From the NCBI RefSeq assembly GCF_000423925.1, contig NZ_KE384106.1:21761-85760 (forward strand): 64,000 nucleotides of DNA, read 5' to 3'. A model generated the notes under the pieces. The model was not told where the DNA came from, searched no databases, and saw nothing but the letters and a program-made list of their open reading frames with translations. The stretch's first letter is position 1, and every line of letters starts with the position of its first letter. This DNA comes from Butyrivibrio sp. VCD2006. GTDB lineage: Bacteria; Bacillota; Clostridia; Lachnospirales; Lachnospiraceae. The position numbers and the translations under genes were made by a program. This document shows, piece by piece, positions 1 to 9,754 of the stretch.

Positions 1-1
1 A

Positions 2-940
2 AATGAAAAGCTTACAGAGGTTTGTAAGACCACAGATGGTGCACTTATGATTCTTGATATAGATAATTTCAAGAAGGTCAATGATCTTTATGGTCATGAT
101 AAGGGTGATCGGATTCTTACTGCATTTGCGGATATAATAAAGACAACTACCCGTGAAAAGGATATAATCGGAAGGATTGGAGGAGACGAGTTCGTCATTT
201 TCCTGAAGAACTTCAAGGCAGAAAGTGGAATAAGTGCAATAAATGATCGTATTAATCATCAGCTTATGGCAAGAGTACATGAGTTTGTTGGTGATACTAT
301 TCCTTTTAACATCGGTGTTTCAATAGGTGTATCCTTTATACCTACTGATGGTCGTGAATATGAGCTTCTTTTCAGAAAAGCTGACACCGCGCTTTATCAG
401 GTTAAGCAGCATGGTAAGCACGGCTACAATATTTTCTCTGATTCCATGGAGCAGGTTATCGAATATGATGTTGCTTCCAAGGATGAGATAGACAGAATCA
501 GCAATGCGCTTAAGGAAAATGAGACCTATAATAGCGCAATGTGGATTGGGCAGGATGCTTTCAGCCACATCTACAGGTATATGATGAGATATATCAGAAG
601 CTATAATGGCACTGCTTATAAGGTGCTTTTCAATGCAACGCCTGCCTATAGTGATATGTCCAAGGTTGAATTTACCGAGTGTATGAAGAAATTTGGTACC
701 TTTTTGTCTAATTCACTTCGCAAAAGTGATGTTATGATGCAAAATGGTGTTAATGAGTTCTTTCTGTTTTTGCCTGACATCGATGAGAAATACATTGATA
801 ATGTTATAAACAGAATCATCGAATCATGGCAAAACCTTGATTTTTCTTCAAAGATAAATGTCTCTTTTGAGACGGAGATCATCTCTAACGACAGCGCAAA
901 TGACGGAAAGAGACGATCAGGGGATTTTTCCAATAAATAA
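2..940 (+). CDS. GGDEF-domain protein, 5' end outside window (partial)
   Basis: The reading frame is open from the first bases of the window, so the true start lies upstream and only the C-terminal 312 residues are seen. A GGDEF domain opens the fragment (LDIDNFKKVND, then an intact RIGGDEFVIFL active-site motif), which is the hallmark of diguanylate cyclases that make cyclic-di-GMP from two GTP. The domain ends near YQVKQHGKHGYNIF. A further ~150 residues follow with no motif I recognise; they contain repeated aromatic residues and may be a degenerate regulatory or second signalling domain. Any sensor part would be upstream. Cyclase activity is inferred from the intact motif only. Confidence 0.85.
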   Translation, partial: NEKLTEVCKTTDGALMILDIDNFKKVNDLYGHDKGDRILTAFADIIKTTTREKDIIGRIGGDEFVIFLKNFKAESGISAINDRINHQLMARVHEFVGDTIPFNIGVSIGVSFIPTDGREYELLFRKADTALYQVKQHGKHGYNIFSDSMEQVIEYDVASKDEIDRISNALKENETYNSAMWIGQDAFSHIYRYMMRYIRSYNGTAYKVLFNATPAYSDMSKVEFTECMKKFGTFLSNSLRKSDVMMQNGVNEFFLFLPDIDEKYIDNVINRIIESWQNLDFSSKINVSFETEIISNDSANDGKRRSGDFSNK

Positions 941-975
941 TACTCCCAAAAATAATATAAATGGAGCTCTTTAAA

Positions 976-1587
976 ATGATTGCTTTTGTAAATGGAATAC
1001 TGGATGAAAAAAGAGATCTGTTAGCGGTAATCGATGTCGGAGGTATTGGCTATAATGTCAATATCTCTGCTTATACTGCGGACAGATTACCCTCAAAGGG
1101 TGATGCGGTAAAGCTGTACACCTATATGAGCGTGCGTGAGGATGCTATGAATCTCTATGGCTTTTTGACAAGAGATGAACTGGATTTTTTCAAGCTCCTT
1201 ATAAGCGTAAGCGGAATTGGTCCTAAGGGAGGTCAGGCAATTCTTTCCGTAATGACCCCGGATGACCTTAGATTCGCTATACTTTCCGGTGACTCTAAGG
1301 CTATAAGCAAGGCACCGGGCGTTGGCAAAAAGACTGCGGAAAGGCTTGTCCTCGAACTTAAGGATAAGATATCAAATGATGATATCCTTGAAGGAAGAGC
1401 CGGAGGAAGTGGCGAAAGTGTGGCACCTTTGTCAGACGAGCCACAGAACGAGGCTGTGGAAGCACTTGTAAGTCTTGGCTATGGATTGTCGGAAGCTTCA
1501 AAGGCAGTTAGGAAAGTTATTGCCGAAGGTGCGAAGGCTGAGGATACTGAAAGCATCTTAAAGCTTGCACTTAAGGAATTGATTTAA
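976..1587 (+). CDS. ruvA: Holliday junction branch migration protein RuvA
   Basis: RuvA binds the four-way Holliday junction and loads the RuvB motor for branch migration. The 203-residue product has the family length, the N-terminal OB-fold (MIAFVNGIL..., VIDVGGIGYNVNIS), the tandem helix-hairpin-helix region (LISVSGIGPKGGQAILS and APGVGKKTAERLVLELKDK) and the C-terminal RuvB-binding helical domain (EAVEALVSLGYGLSEASKAV). An in-frame ATG exists at 961, but the ATG at 976 is preferred: it has GGAG at 963-966 with a 9-nt spacing and gives the usual MIAFV-type N-terminus. ruvB follows after 34 nt, the usual operon order; ruvC is not here, as is normal in Firmicutes. Confidence 0.97.
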   Translation: MIAFVNGILDEKRDLLAVIDVGGIGYNVNISAYTADRLPSKGDAVKLYTYMSVREDAMNLYGFLTRDELDFFKLLISVSGIGPKGGQAILSVMTPDDLRFAILSGDSKAISKAPGVGKKTAERLVLELKDKISNDDILEGRAGGSGESVAPLSDEPQNEAVEALVSLGYGLSEASKAVRKVIAEGAKAEDTESILKLALKELI

Positions 1588-1621
1588 GTTAATCGTATTA
1601 TTGTAATATAAGGAATCAGGT

Positions 1622-2659
1622 ATGGAAAAAAGAACAATTAAGACCTCCAATGAGCGCGGTAATGGGGCAATTAGCGCAAGGGAACTGGATGAGGATAAAA
1701 AGATCGAGGGTTCATTAAGACCAAAAAGGCTCGCTGATTATATCGGACAATCAAAGATCAAGGAAAATCTTAATGTTTCAATAGAAGCTGCCAAGAAAAG
1801 AAATCAAAGCCTTGATCACATTCTCCTATATGGACCTCCCGGACTTGGAAAGACGACTCTTGCAGAGATCATAGCAGCAGAAATGGGTGTTCACTGTAAG
1901 GTTACAAGCGGACCTGCCATCGAGAAGCCAGGAGAGATCGCGGCAATTCTTAATAACCTTAAAGAAGGCGATGTCCTGTTTATCGACGAGATACACAGAC
2001 TTAACAGGCAGGTGGAAGAGGTTCTGTATCCTGCAATGGAGGATTACAAGATCGATATCATGATCGGAAAGGGACCCACTGCAAGATCGATAAGACTTGA
2101 TCTTCCACATTTTACTCTTATCGGAGCAACCACAAGAGCAGGAATGCTTTCTGCGCCTCTCCGTGACAGATTTGGAATGCTTTATAAAATGGAATTCTAC
2201 GAGACCTCAGAACTTATGCAGATAATCATGCAATCCGCAAAGGTTCTCGGCGTTGAGACTCTTGAAGACGGTGCTCACGAGATGGCGAAAAGAAGCAGAG
2301 GAACGCCAAGAATAGCCAACAGAATTCTTAAGAGAGTAAGAGATTATGCACAGGTTCGATATGACGGTGTCATAACAGAGGAAGTGGCAAGAACAGCGCT
2401 TGATCTTATGGATGTAGACAAGCTTGGTCTTGATCATAATGACAGAACGCTTCTTCTTACCCTGATAGAGAAGTTTGGCGGAGGACCTGCAGGACTTGAT
2501 ACACTTGCGGCCTCAATAGGCGAAGATGCAGGCACGATCGAGGATGTATATGAGCCTTATCTGTTGAAAAACGGGCTTATAAACAGAACTCCCAGGGGAA
2601 GAGTTGTTACCGATCTTGCATACGCACATCTTGGGCTGGATGTGATGACAGATACATGA
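1622..2659 (+). CDS. ruvB: Holliday junction branch migration ATPase RuvB
   Basis: RuvB is the hexameric AAA+ motor that drives branch migration with RuvA during recombinational repair. The 345-residue protein shows Walker A (GPPGLGKT, residues 71-78), Walker B (VLFIDEIHRL, D122/E123), sensor 1 (LIGATTRAG), the arginine-finger region (APLRDRFGM) and the C-terminal winged helix ending TPRGRVVTDLAYAHLG. The N-terminus has a ~25-residue charged extension before the conserved LRPKRLADYIGQ. It follows ruvA by 34 nt with an AAGGA-type ribosome site. Confidence 0.98.
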   Translation: MEKRTIKTSNERGNGAISARELDEDKKIEGSLRPKRLADYIGQSKIKENLNVSIEAAKKRNQSLDHILLYGPPGLGKTTLAEIIAAEMGVHCKVTSGPAIEKPGEIAAILNNLKEGDVLFIDEIHRLNRQVEEVLYPAMEDYKIDIMIGKGPTARSIRLDLPHFTLIGATTRAGMLSAPLRDRFGMLYKMEFYETSELMQIIMQSAKVLGVETLEDGAHEMAKRSRGTPRIANRILKRVRDYAQVRYDGVITEEVARTALDLMDVDKLGLDHNDRTLLLTLIEKFGGGPAGLDTLAASIGEDAGTIEDVYEPYLLKNGLINRTPRGRVVTDLAYAHLGLDVMTDT

Positions 2660-2698
2660 TATTGTGGTATAGTTTTTATAAAATAACATGCAATACTA

Positions 2699-2728
2699 TT
2701 GATAAGCATTGGGTTCAGGATATATAAT
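2699..2728 (+). promoter_or_regulatory. Candidate sigma-A promoter for zapA
   Basis: TTGATA at 2699-2704 and a perfect TATAAT at 2723-2728 with 18-nt spacing, 37 nt before the zapA start, in the 106-nt gap after ruvB. Sequence match only. Confidence 0.6.
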
Positions 2729-2765
2729 TTAATACATATTTAGTTTTAAGTAGGGGAGGATACTT

Positions 2766-3173
2766 ATGGCTTCTAAGACAGATACCGAGGTAATTATTGG
2801 CGGTAAAGTGTTTACACTTAGCGGATATGAGAGCGAGGAATATCTTCAGAAGGTTGCTTCATACATCAATAACAAAATTGCTGATTACAGCAAGATGGAT
2901 GGTTTCAAGAGACAGCCTGTTGATACGCAGAATGTCTTGCTGCAGCTCAATATAGCTGATGATTATTTCAAAGCTAAAAAGCAGGTTGAGATGCTTGAAG
3001 CTCAGCTGAGCGACAAGGAAAAAGAGCTTTATGATATCAAGCATGAGCTTATAGCTACTCAGATCAAGCTTGAAAATACAGAAAAAAATGTTAAGAATCT
3101 TCAGTCTGACATTACAGAGGATTCAAGAAAGATCATCCAGATGGAGACAGAGCTTAAAACTCTGAAAAAGTAA
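2766..3173 (+). CDS. zapA: Cell division protein ZapA
   Basis: ZapA is a small cytosolic protein that bundles FtsZ filaments and stabilises the Z-ring. The 135-residue product begins with the family's globular head (TEVIIGGKVFTLSGYESEEYLQKVASYINNKI) and continues into a long coiled coil (residues ~60-135, rich in K/E with regular leucines), longer than the ~100 residues of many ZapA proteins. RBS GGGGAGG at 2753-2759. It has its own candidate promoter and a terminator directly after, so it looks monocistronic. Confidence 0.9.
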   Translation: MASKTDTEVIIGGKVFTLSGYESEEYLQKVASYINNKIADYSKMDGFKRQPVDTQNVLLQLNIADDYFKAKKQVEMLEAQLSDKEKELYDIKHELIATQIKLENTEKNVKNLQSDITEDSRKIIQMETELKTLKK

Positions 3174-3176
3174 TAT

Positions 3177-3200
3177 AAGGCTGCCGATTGGCAGCCTTTT
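3177..3200 (+). terminator. Rho-independent terminator after zapA
   Basis: Stem GGCTGCC/GGCAGCC with loop GATT, flanked by AA and followed by TTTT, 4 nt after the zapA stop codon. Confidence 0.85.
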
Positions 3201-3241
3201 CTATCATATTTATTTATTCATTTTGAAGGGATTATTTGTAT

Positions 3242-5614
3242 ATGCGTAAAGTTGAGCTTCTTGCTCCTGCAGGGAATTATGAGACAATGGTCGGTGCTTT
3301 TAATGCCGGTGCCGATGCAGTATATCTTGGCGGCCAGGGATTTGGCGCCAGAGCTTTTGCTGATAATTTCACCAATGAAGAGGTTGTCAGGGCTATTCGC
3401 TATGCGCATATTCAGGGTAAAAAAATTTACCTGACGGTCAATACTCTTCTTAAGGAAAAAGAAATCCCTGCCTTTAAAGAATTCTTTGCACCCTTTGCAT
3501 ACGCAGGACTGGATGGCGCAATTATTCAGGATCTTGGAATTTTCAAGATAATAAAGGAATCATTCCCATGGGTTGAGCTTCATGTAAGTACTCAGATGAC
3601 AATTACGGGTGATGAAGGTGCTTCACTCCTAATGGAGCTTGGAGCTTCAAGAGTGGTTCCGGCAAGAGAGCTTTCGATCGATGAGATTAAGAGAATTCAT
3701 GATAATTGCAAATATCCTGATGGCAGAAGCATTGAGATAGAGGCATTTATTCATGGAGCTATGTGTTATTGCTACTCCGGAGCATGCCTGTTTTCAAGCA
3801 TGGTGGGAGAGCGAAGCGGTAACAGAGGAAGGTGCGCACAGCCCTGCAGACTTCCATACAGAATGGCAAAGGGAGAAGAATGCTATCCTTTAAGCCTTAA
3901 GGATATGTGTATGGCTGACAGAATCCCGGAACTTATTGAAGCAGGTATAGATTCCTTCAAGATCGAGGGAAGGATGAAGAAGCCGGAGTATGCTGCGGGT
4001 GTTACTTCGGTATACAGGAAGATTATTGACAGATATTATGAGCTTTCTCAAAATGACAATGATTTTGAAAAAGGAAAGATAAAGCTTAGCACAGTTAAAG
4101 AAGATAGAAAAATACTATCTTCGTTATACCTTCGTTCGGAAATAGGTGAAGGTTATTATTTCAGACACAACGGAGCTGATATGATAACCCTTAAGAATCC
4201 TGCATATAATGGCTCAGAGGAAGCAGTACTTGAGGACGTAAGAAGCAGATTCATTAACGGAGAAAAGAGAGTTCCCGTGGAAGTAAGCTGCAAGCTTAAA
4301 ATTGGCGAAAAAGCAGAGCTGACAATCAGTACTGACGCTTTAAACGGTATCTCGGAAACTGTTTTTGTGAAAACAACCGGAGATGAAGTTCAGGCTGCTT
4401 TGAAGAGAGCTATGTCAAGAGAGGATGTAGAGAAACAGCTTTCAAAGCTTGGAAATACATTTTTTGAAGCATCGAAGCTTGATATTCAGATTGATGATGC
4501 CGGCATCTTTATGCCTAACAAAGCTCTGAATGAACTAAGAAGATCAGCGGTTACAATGCTCGAAGAAGAAATAGCTTTAAAAAGAGGCTATAAGGTATTT
4601 GATTTATCTAAGGCAGATTGTGAGAATGCTGCAAATATTGCAGAGACCTGCGCTAAAAATACTATTAAGCGTGTGAAAGCAAAAGGCTTTGGCAGGGATA
4701 CCAAAATCGATATATCGGTTCTGACCTATGATCAGTTGTTGGAAGCAGTATCATTTGCAAAGAGATCCGGAAAAGTCGGAAGAATATATATCGATTCCAG
4801 GATAATAATGATGGATAGGGATATTCCTTCTCCTGATGGCTTTGACTATTATGCTGCACTTCCATATATTGCACGTAATGAAAGCTTTTATGATGCTTAT
4901 GATGAGATGAGAAAGCTTCTCGAAGCAACGGAAAAGTATTCTGTTAAGGGTGTTCTGGTAAGAAACACAGAGGAGCTTGCGATAGTAAGAAAGGCGGATT
5001 TTGGAGGAGACATCGTAACAGATTATGGTATGTATCTCTGGAATCATGAGGCCGCAGCTCTGCATGGTGAGCTTTTAAAAGATAGCACATATAAAGGCTT
5101 TAATCTACCACTCGAGCTTAATCTTCATGAGATGAGCGAGTTCATGGATGCGGTTTATTCTGATGTAAGCGATAAAGGAAATGAGGCGCCCTTGGCAGGT
5201 CTCATGATTTATGGAAGGGTTCCGATGATGCTTACTGCAAACTGCATTAGGAATACACTTCAGGGATGCACTTCAAACCGCGGTAAAATCTGCGAATACG
5301 AAAATACAAAGATAACCGACAGAACAGGAAGAGTGATGCCTGTTACCTATGATTGCACGCATTGCTGCAATATCATATGGAATAGTGTTCCTGTTTCATT
5401 ATTCAAAAAACTAAAGAAAATAAAAGCTTTTGCAGATGACTATAAGCTTTCATACAGAATGGACTTTACGGTAGAATCAGCGTTAAGAGTGAAGGAGCTT
5501 CTGGATTCTTATGAAGGCCTGATTTATGGAAATGCAGCAGAGTCAGACAGATATGAAAGAGCGCTTTTGGAGGAAGACTACACAGCAGGTCATTTTGAGA
5601 GAAGCGCAGATTAA
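3242..5614 (+). CDS. U32 family protein with C-terminal DUF3656-type region (RlhA-like)
   Basis: The 790-residue protein carries the peptidase U32 signature: EAFIHGAMCYCYSGACLFSS, then GNRGRCAQPCRLPY, at residues ~165-210. The cysteines match those conserved in U32 proteins. N-terminal MRKVELLAPAGNYE is typical. The length and the cysteine cluster near residues 675-705 (CIRNTLQGC..., CTHCCNIIW) fit the long clostridial form related to E. coli RlhA, which hydroxylates 23S rRNA C2501; older annotation calls the family collagenase-like protease. I infer an RNA-modification role by family, not from direct evidence. An in-frame TTG at 3236 is possible, but the ATG at 3242 has AAGGG at 3226-3230 at a suitable distance. 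Confidence 0.85.
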   Translation: MRKVELLAPAGNYETMVGAFNAGADAVYLGGQGFGARAFADNFTNEEVVRAIRYAHIQGKKIYLTVNTLLKEKEIPAFKEFFAPFAYAGLDGAIIQDLGIFKIIKESFPWVELHVSTQMTITGDEGASLLMELGASRVVPARELSIDEIKRIHDNCKYPDGRSIEIEAFIHGAMCYCYSGACLFSSMVGERSGNRGRCAQPCRLPYRMAKGEECYPLSLKDMCMADRIPELIEAGIDSFKIEGRMKKPEYAAGVTSVYRKIIDRYYELSQNDNDFEKGKIKLSTVKEDRKILSSLYLRSEIGEGYYFRHNGADMITLKNPAYNGSEEAVLEDVRSRFINGEKRVPVEVSCKLKIGEKAELTISTDALNGISETVFVKTTGDEVQAALKRAMSREDVEKQLSKLGNTFFEASKLDIQIDDAGIFMPNKALNELRRSAVTMLEEEIALKRGYKVFDLSKADCENAANIAETCAKNTIKRVKAKGFGRDTKIDISVLTYDQLLEAVSFAKRSGKVGRIYIDSRIIMMDRDIPSPDGFDYYAALPYIARNESFYDAYDEMRKLLEATEKYSVKGVLVRNTEELAIVRKADFGGDIVTDYGMYLWNHEAAALHGELLKDSTYKGFNLPLELNLHEMSEFMDAVYSDVSDKGNEAPLAGLMIYGRVPMMLTANCIRNTLQGCTSNRGKICEYENTKITDRTGRVMPVTYDCTHCCNIIWNSVPVSLFKKLKKIKAFADDYKLSYRMDFTVESALRVKELLDSYEGLIYGNAAESDRYERALLEEDYTAGHFERSAD

Positions 5615-5634
5615 GGATGCTATAAAAACGACTT

Positions 5635-6990
5635 ATGGAATTTTACTTGACTGAAATATCTAAATACGTAATTGTTGGGAGCATTGGGGCATATACCCTG
5701 TTTAGCTTCCTGGTTTTCATGTATAAAGGAGAGAAAAGAAGGGGCTGGGTATACACTCTACAGATAATATCGCTTTTTGCAACTCAGTTTGCCTGTTTTA
5801 TTCAGATAATTGCTCAGACTGGAAGTAAGCGGTACTTTTTACTTCTGATGATACAGTCGATTGTTCTCGCAAGCACAATATCACTGTTTCATATGGTATA
5901 TCCTGACGGAAACAGACTGATAATCAATAACATGTGCATGCTTTTGATGATCGGCATGATCATGATAACCAGAATTTCTTATGGTAAAGGCATAAGACAG
6001 TTTATTATTTCAAGCGCGTCTTTAGTACTTGCATTTATTATTCCGGAGATAATTTTCAGATTTGAATTCTTAGAGCGCCGCGGGTATGTCTTTGCAGCTG
6101 TAGGAATACTGATTTTGGGAATCATACTGGTATATGGTTCCGTGGCCAACGGTTCCAAGATCAATTTCAGGATTGCGGGGCTTTCATTTCAGCCACAGGA
6201 GCTTGTTAAGCTTATTTTTGTATTTTTTATCGCTTCGATACTGTCTGAGAAAAATGACTTTAAAACCGTGGCGATTACATCTGCACTGGCTGCAACACAT
6301 GTGATAATATTGGTCCTTTTGAAGGATCTCGGAAGTGCGCTTATATTTTTTGTTGTATATTTATGCGTTCTTTTTGTTGCTACAAACAGCTATTTATACT
6401 TGCTTTCAGGACTGGGAGCAGGGGTGATTGCCAGTGTTATTGCCTACTCACTGTTTCCTCATGTTCAGCAGAGAGTTGTGGCATGGAGAGATCCCTGGAC
6501 TACTATTGATTCCACGGGATATCAGATAACACAGTCGCTATTTGCCATAAGCGGAGGTGGTTTGTGGGGCCTCGGGCTTTATGGCGGAACACCATCCTCA
6601 ATACCTTATGTGGAAGAGGACTTCATGTTTGCTGCTATTGCCGAAGAGATGGGGATAATATTTGCTTCATGTCTAGTTGCGATTTGCATTTCTACTTTCT
6701 TGATGATTCTTTTGGAGGCATATAAGATCAGGAATTTATTTGGAAGACTGTTGTGCGTAGGTCTTGCTGTTACATATATTTTCCAGGTGTTTCTTACCGT
6801 GGGCGGCGATTCAAAGTTCATCCCTCTTACAGGAGTGACACTTCCTCTTGTGAGCTATGGAGGAACATCTGTAATGGTGACGATCATCATGCTTTCTCTT
6901 GTTGAAGGCGAATGCCTTGTGAGAACCGATGAGAGATATCAGGATTACTTAAAAAGAAAGAGGGAGAAGATAAATGCAGGAAAACAATAA
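5635..6990 (+). CDS. FtsW/RodA/SpoVE family peptidoglycan glycosyltransferase
   Basis: Polytopic membrane protein (451 residues, about 10-12 hydrophobic segments) of the SEDS family, which polymerises lipid II into glycan strands. Diagnostic stretches are FQPQELVKLIFVFFIAS, LLKDLGSALIFFVVYLCVLFVA, a D-W-P type loop (WRDPWTTIDSTGYQITQSLFAISGGGLWGLGLYGG) and the C-terminal FIPLTGVTLPLVSYGGTS. It overlaps the next gene, a class B PBP, by 17 nt; this SEDS-PBP pairing makes a polymerase/transpeptidase complex. Which of division, elongation or sporulation it serves cannot be told from sequence; its ~70-residue extra N-terminal region resembles the Actinobacteria/Clostridia RodA form. The ribosome site is weak (AAGGATG, 15 nt upstream), so coupling to the U32 gene 20 nt upstream is plausible. 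Confidence 0.92.
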   Translation: MEFYLTEISKYVIVGSIGAYTLFSFLVFMYKGEKRRGWVYTLQIISLFATQFACFIQIIAQTGSKRYFLLLMIQSIVLASTISLFHMVYPDGNRLIINNMCMLLMIGMIMITRISYGKGIRQFIISSASLVLAFIIPEIIFRFEFLERRGYVFAAVGILILGIILVYGSVANGSKINFRIAGLSFQPQELVKLIFVFFIASILSEKNDFKTVAITSALAATHVIILVLLKDLGSALIFFVVYLCVLFVATNSYLYLLSGLGAGVIASVIAYSLFPHVQQRVVAWRDPWTTIDSTGYQITQSLFAISGGGLWGLGLYGGTPSSIPYVEEDFMFAAIAEEMGIIFASCLVAICISTFLMILLEAYKIRNLFGRLLCVGLAVTYIFQVFLTVGGDSKFIPLTGVTLPLVSYGGTSVMVTIIMLSLVEGECLVRTDERYQDYLKRKREKINAGKQ

Positions 6991-8392
6991 ATCTTATCCC
7001 ATTTTGATAATAGGCGCTTTTACGGTTATTCTTTTTGCTTCGATGGTGGCTTACATCTGTACATATGCTGTAACGAATCACAGAGTAATGATGGATAACA
7101 GCTATAACGCGCATCAGACTCTCTTAAGAAAGCAGAACACCAGAGGAACTATCTATTCATCAGATGGAAAGGTACTTGCGGAGACCAAAACAGACGAAGT
7201 CGGTAATGAGACAAGAGAATATCCTTATGGCAAAACTTTCTCTCATGTGATTGGATTTTCGGTTAATGGCAGAAGCGGAATTGAAAACCTGGCAAATTAT
7301 TATTTGATAAATTCCAATGCCGCCCTTAAGAGTAAGGCTGAAGCCAAAGAAAATGACCAGAAATTTCCGGGTGATAATGTTTATACAACTCTTGATACCG
7401 CTCTTCAGGAGACAGCCTTTGAGGCTTTATCCGCAAGAGATGGAGCTATAGTAGTTACGGAGGTTGAAACAGGTAGAGTTTTGGCTCTTGTTTCAAAGCC
7501 TGATTTTGATCCCGGAACAATACTTAATGATTGGGAAGAAATAACATCAGATAAAAATAATACTCAGCTTTTAAACAGGGCTACTCAGGGGCTTTACCCT
7601 CCCGGGTCTACGTTTAAGATTGTAACAGCTCTCGAGTACTATAAAGAGAAGGGCGAAGATTACAAAAATTATACTTATAACTGTAATGGTAAGTTCACTT
7701 CAGGCGATGATGTGATAAGATGTTTTCATGGAGAGAGTCATGGGAGTCTTGATTTTGCCATGTCCTTTGCGAAATCATGTAATTCATCCTTTGCGAATAT
7801 GTCACTTCAGCTTGATAAAAGTGATTTCGGGAAAACTCTTGAAAAGCTGATGTTCAATTCCGACCTTCCATGGGAAATGAATTATTCAAAGTCTAATGCT
7901 GTATGCAGTGATGCCCTAAGCGATGGAGATACAATGCAGCTTGGCATTGGTCAGGGGACTACGACGGTCACACCGCTTCATATGAACCTTATCACCGCAG
8001 CCATAGCAAATGACGGAACGCTGATGAAGCCTTATCTCATTGATAAAGTTGTTACAGCTGATGGAAAGACAATTGAAAGCTTTTCACCTAAAGAATATAA
8101 AAAGCTAATGAGTGAAGATGAATCTGATTTCCTTAAGACACTGATGGAAGGCGTTGTGGAAAAGGGAACAGCGTCTAAGCTAAAGGGATTATCATATACT
8201 GCTGCCGGAAAAACCGGTTCAGCTGAATTTAAAGACAGCACATCGGATTCACATGCGTGGTTTACTGGCTTTGCACCTGCTGAGGACCCTGAAATAGCAG
8301 TGACTATCATAGTTGAGAATGCAGGCTCAGGAGGAGAGTTTGCTGTTCCGATTGCGAAGAGAATATTTGATCGCTACTTTGAGATGAAGTAG
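6974..8392 (+). CDS. Class B penicillin-binding protein (transpeptidase, PbpA-like)
   Basis: Membrane-anchored D,D-transpeptidase that cross-links peptidoglycan. One N-terminal transmembrane segment (residues ~9-32) is followed by a short dimerisation region and the transpeptidase domain with all three active-site motifs: STFK (nucleophile S212), SCN (268-270) and KTGSAEF (K413). At 472 residues it is a short class B enzyme without PASTA domains, like the PbpA proteins paired with RodA in Clostridia and Actinobacteria. Its start ATG lies inside the upstream SEDS gene (17-nt overlap), which implies translational coupling. The next gene starts 12 nt after its stop. Confidence 0.94.
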   Translation: MQENNKSYPILIIGAFTVILFASMVAYICTYAVTNHRVMMDNSYNAHQTLLRKQNTRGTIYSSDGKVLAETKTDEVGNETREYPYGKTFSHVIGFSVNGRSGIENLANYYLINSNAALKSKAEAKENDQKFPGDNVYTTLDTALQETAFEALSARDGAIVVTEVETGRVLALVSKPDFDPGTILNDWEEITSDKNNTQLLNRATQGLYPPGSTFKIVTALEYYKEKGEDYKNYTYNCNGKFTSGDDVIRCFHGESHGSLDFAMSFAKSCNSSFANMSLQLDKSDFGKTLEKLMFNSDLPWEMNYSKSNAVCSDALSDGDTMQLGIGQGTTTVTPLHMNLITAAIANDGTLMKPYLIDKVVTADGKTIESFSPKEYKKLMSEDESDFLKTLMEGVVEKGTASKLKGLSYTAAGKTGSAEFKDSTSDSHAWFTGFAPAEDPEIAVTIIVENAGSGGEFAVPIAKRIFDRYFEMK

Positions 8393-8404
8393 CAGGAGGT
8401 TTTG

Positions 8405-8743
8405 TTGAGAATAAGGGGATGTTGCAATTTTTTCTCAAAACTATATATTGGTGATTCGGTTAAGAACGAGAGACTTGTGAAATGGAAATTAAGACACGGA
8501 GCGGGACAACTTCTAATATATGTCGTTACTGCTTCTGATATTCCCACAGGTCAGCTTGAAATAAAGCATTGCGCTTTTTTGAAGCAAAAGTATTATTACA
8601 GGCATCCTGAATTCATCTATGGAATTGCCGGAAGCTATAATGAAGCTTTGGATATTGTTATGAAGATTTCCGATGAAGCTTCGGAGAATGGTATGGAAGG
8701 AGATATCAAGGGCTATCTGAACAGCCTTGTGGGGAATAACTGA
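8405..8743 (+). CDS. Conserved hypothetical protein, 112 residues
   Basis: Small soluble protein I do not recognise. Two TTG codons are in frame (8402 and 8405); 8405 lies 5 nt after a perfect AGGAGG (8394-8399) and is chosen. The sequence has a mixed alpha/beta look with a basic, aromatic middle (KHCAFLKQKYYYRHPEF) and no signal peptide or membrane segment. It sits between the PBP gene (12 nt upstream) and the DUF2953 gene (1-nt overlap, TGATG), so it is in the same operon and probably translationally coupled to DUF2953-gerW. Confidence 0.7.
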   Translation: MRIRGCCNFFSKLYIGDSVKNERLVKWKLRHGAGQLLIYVVTASDIPTGQLEIKHCAFLKQKYYYRHPEFIYGIAGSYNEALDIVMKISDEASENGMEGDIKGYLNSLVGNN

Positions 8744-9738
8744 TGGCGTTGTTTTTATCTATTCTTAAGATAATAGGAATAGTTCTGCTTGTAGTTCTGG
8801 GAGTAGTACTTGTTTTATTACTGCTTATTCTTTTTGTGCCGATAAGGTACAGAATTGACGGAAATGTAAAAGAGACTGACCTTGAAAATGAAGTCGATAA
8901 GCTTAAGGAAAATGTCTCGGGAATTGTTAAATTCAGTTGGCTATTACATTTTGTAAGCGGTGGGATATCTTATCCTGAAGATCCGGAGTTTAAGGTTAAG
9001 GTATTATGTTTCACGGTATTTCCACCGAAAAACAAAAAGAGTGATGATGAAACGGATATAGATGAAGATTACGAGATTGATACCTCGGAGTCTTCTGCGA
9101 ACACATCCGGAGATACGATTACGGAAAAAGAGAGCGGTTTTGATGAACCCTCTGAGGATACTGATACCATAGAAGATGAAAGCGAGGAACAAAAGGAGCC
9201 ATCACAATCAGAAGAATCTGAAAGCGAAGTTTTAGAGGAAGATGAATTTGATGAGGATGATGAAAGCTTTTTGGATTTTCTGAAAAATATCCTTGATACG
9301 ATTAACAGAATAATCAAAGTACCACAGGATGTATTTTCAAAAATCCAATATACAACATCTAGAATCTGTGATAAGATAAACATGGTCAAAAACACGTTAT
9401 CTAATGATATTTTCAAGCGTGCTTTTGAGGTTACGAAGAAGCAGTTGATCCGAGTCCTTAAGATGATAATTCCAAGGAAATTCAGAATGGATATTTTATT
9501 AGGACTGGGAGACCCCACACTTACAGCTGATATCATGGCAGGATATGGTGTTCTTTATCCTATTTTGGTGAATAAAGTATTTCTTATACCTGATTTTGAG
9601 AGGCAGATTGTTAAGGGTGAAGCTCATATCAAGGGCAGAGTAACTGTTTTTACACTTCTTCATGCAGCAGCTATACTTTACTTTAACAAAGATGTGAAGA
9701 AGACAATTCGTAGGTTTAATAAGATTATCAATTCTTAA
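8743..9738 (+). CDS. DUF2953 domain membrane-anchored protein (YtfI-like)
   Basis: A strongly hydrophobic N-terminus (residues ~5-35) suggests a membrane anchor. A low-complexity Asp/Glu/Ser insert follows at residues ~100-176. The C-terminal half has the DUF2953 pattern, including FRMDILLGLGDPTLTADIMAGYGVLYP. In Bacillus subtilis the DUF2953 protein YtfI is encoded beside YtfJ (GerW); the same pairing is seen here, with gerW 16 nt downstream. A role in the forespore or spore germination is inferred from that pairing. The acidic insert is unusually long and is probably a disordered linker. Confidence 0.78.
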   Translation: MALFLSILKIIGIVLLVVLGVVLVLLLLILFVPIRYRIDGNVKETDLENEVDKLKENVSGIVKFSWLLHFVSGGISYPEDPEFKVKVLCFTVFPPKNKKSDDETDIDEDYEIDTSESSANTSGDTITEKESGFDEPSEDTDTIEDESEEQKEPSQSEESESEVLEEDEFDEDDESFLDFLKNILDTINRIIKVPQDVFSKIQYTTSRICDKINMVKNTLSNDIFKRAFEVTKKQLIRVLKMIIPRKFRMDILLGLGDPTLTADIMAGYGVLYPILVNKVFLIPDFERQIVKGEAHIKGRVTVFTLLHAAAILYFNKDVKKTIRRFNKIINS

Positions 9739-9754
9739 TTGGGGAGAGTTTTTT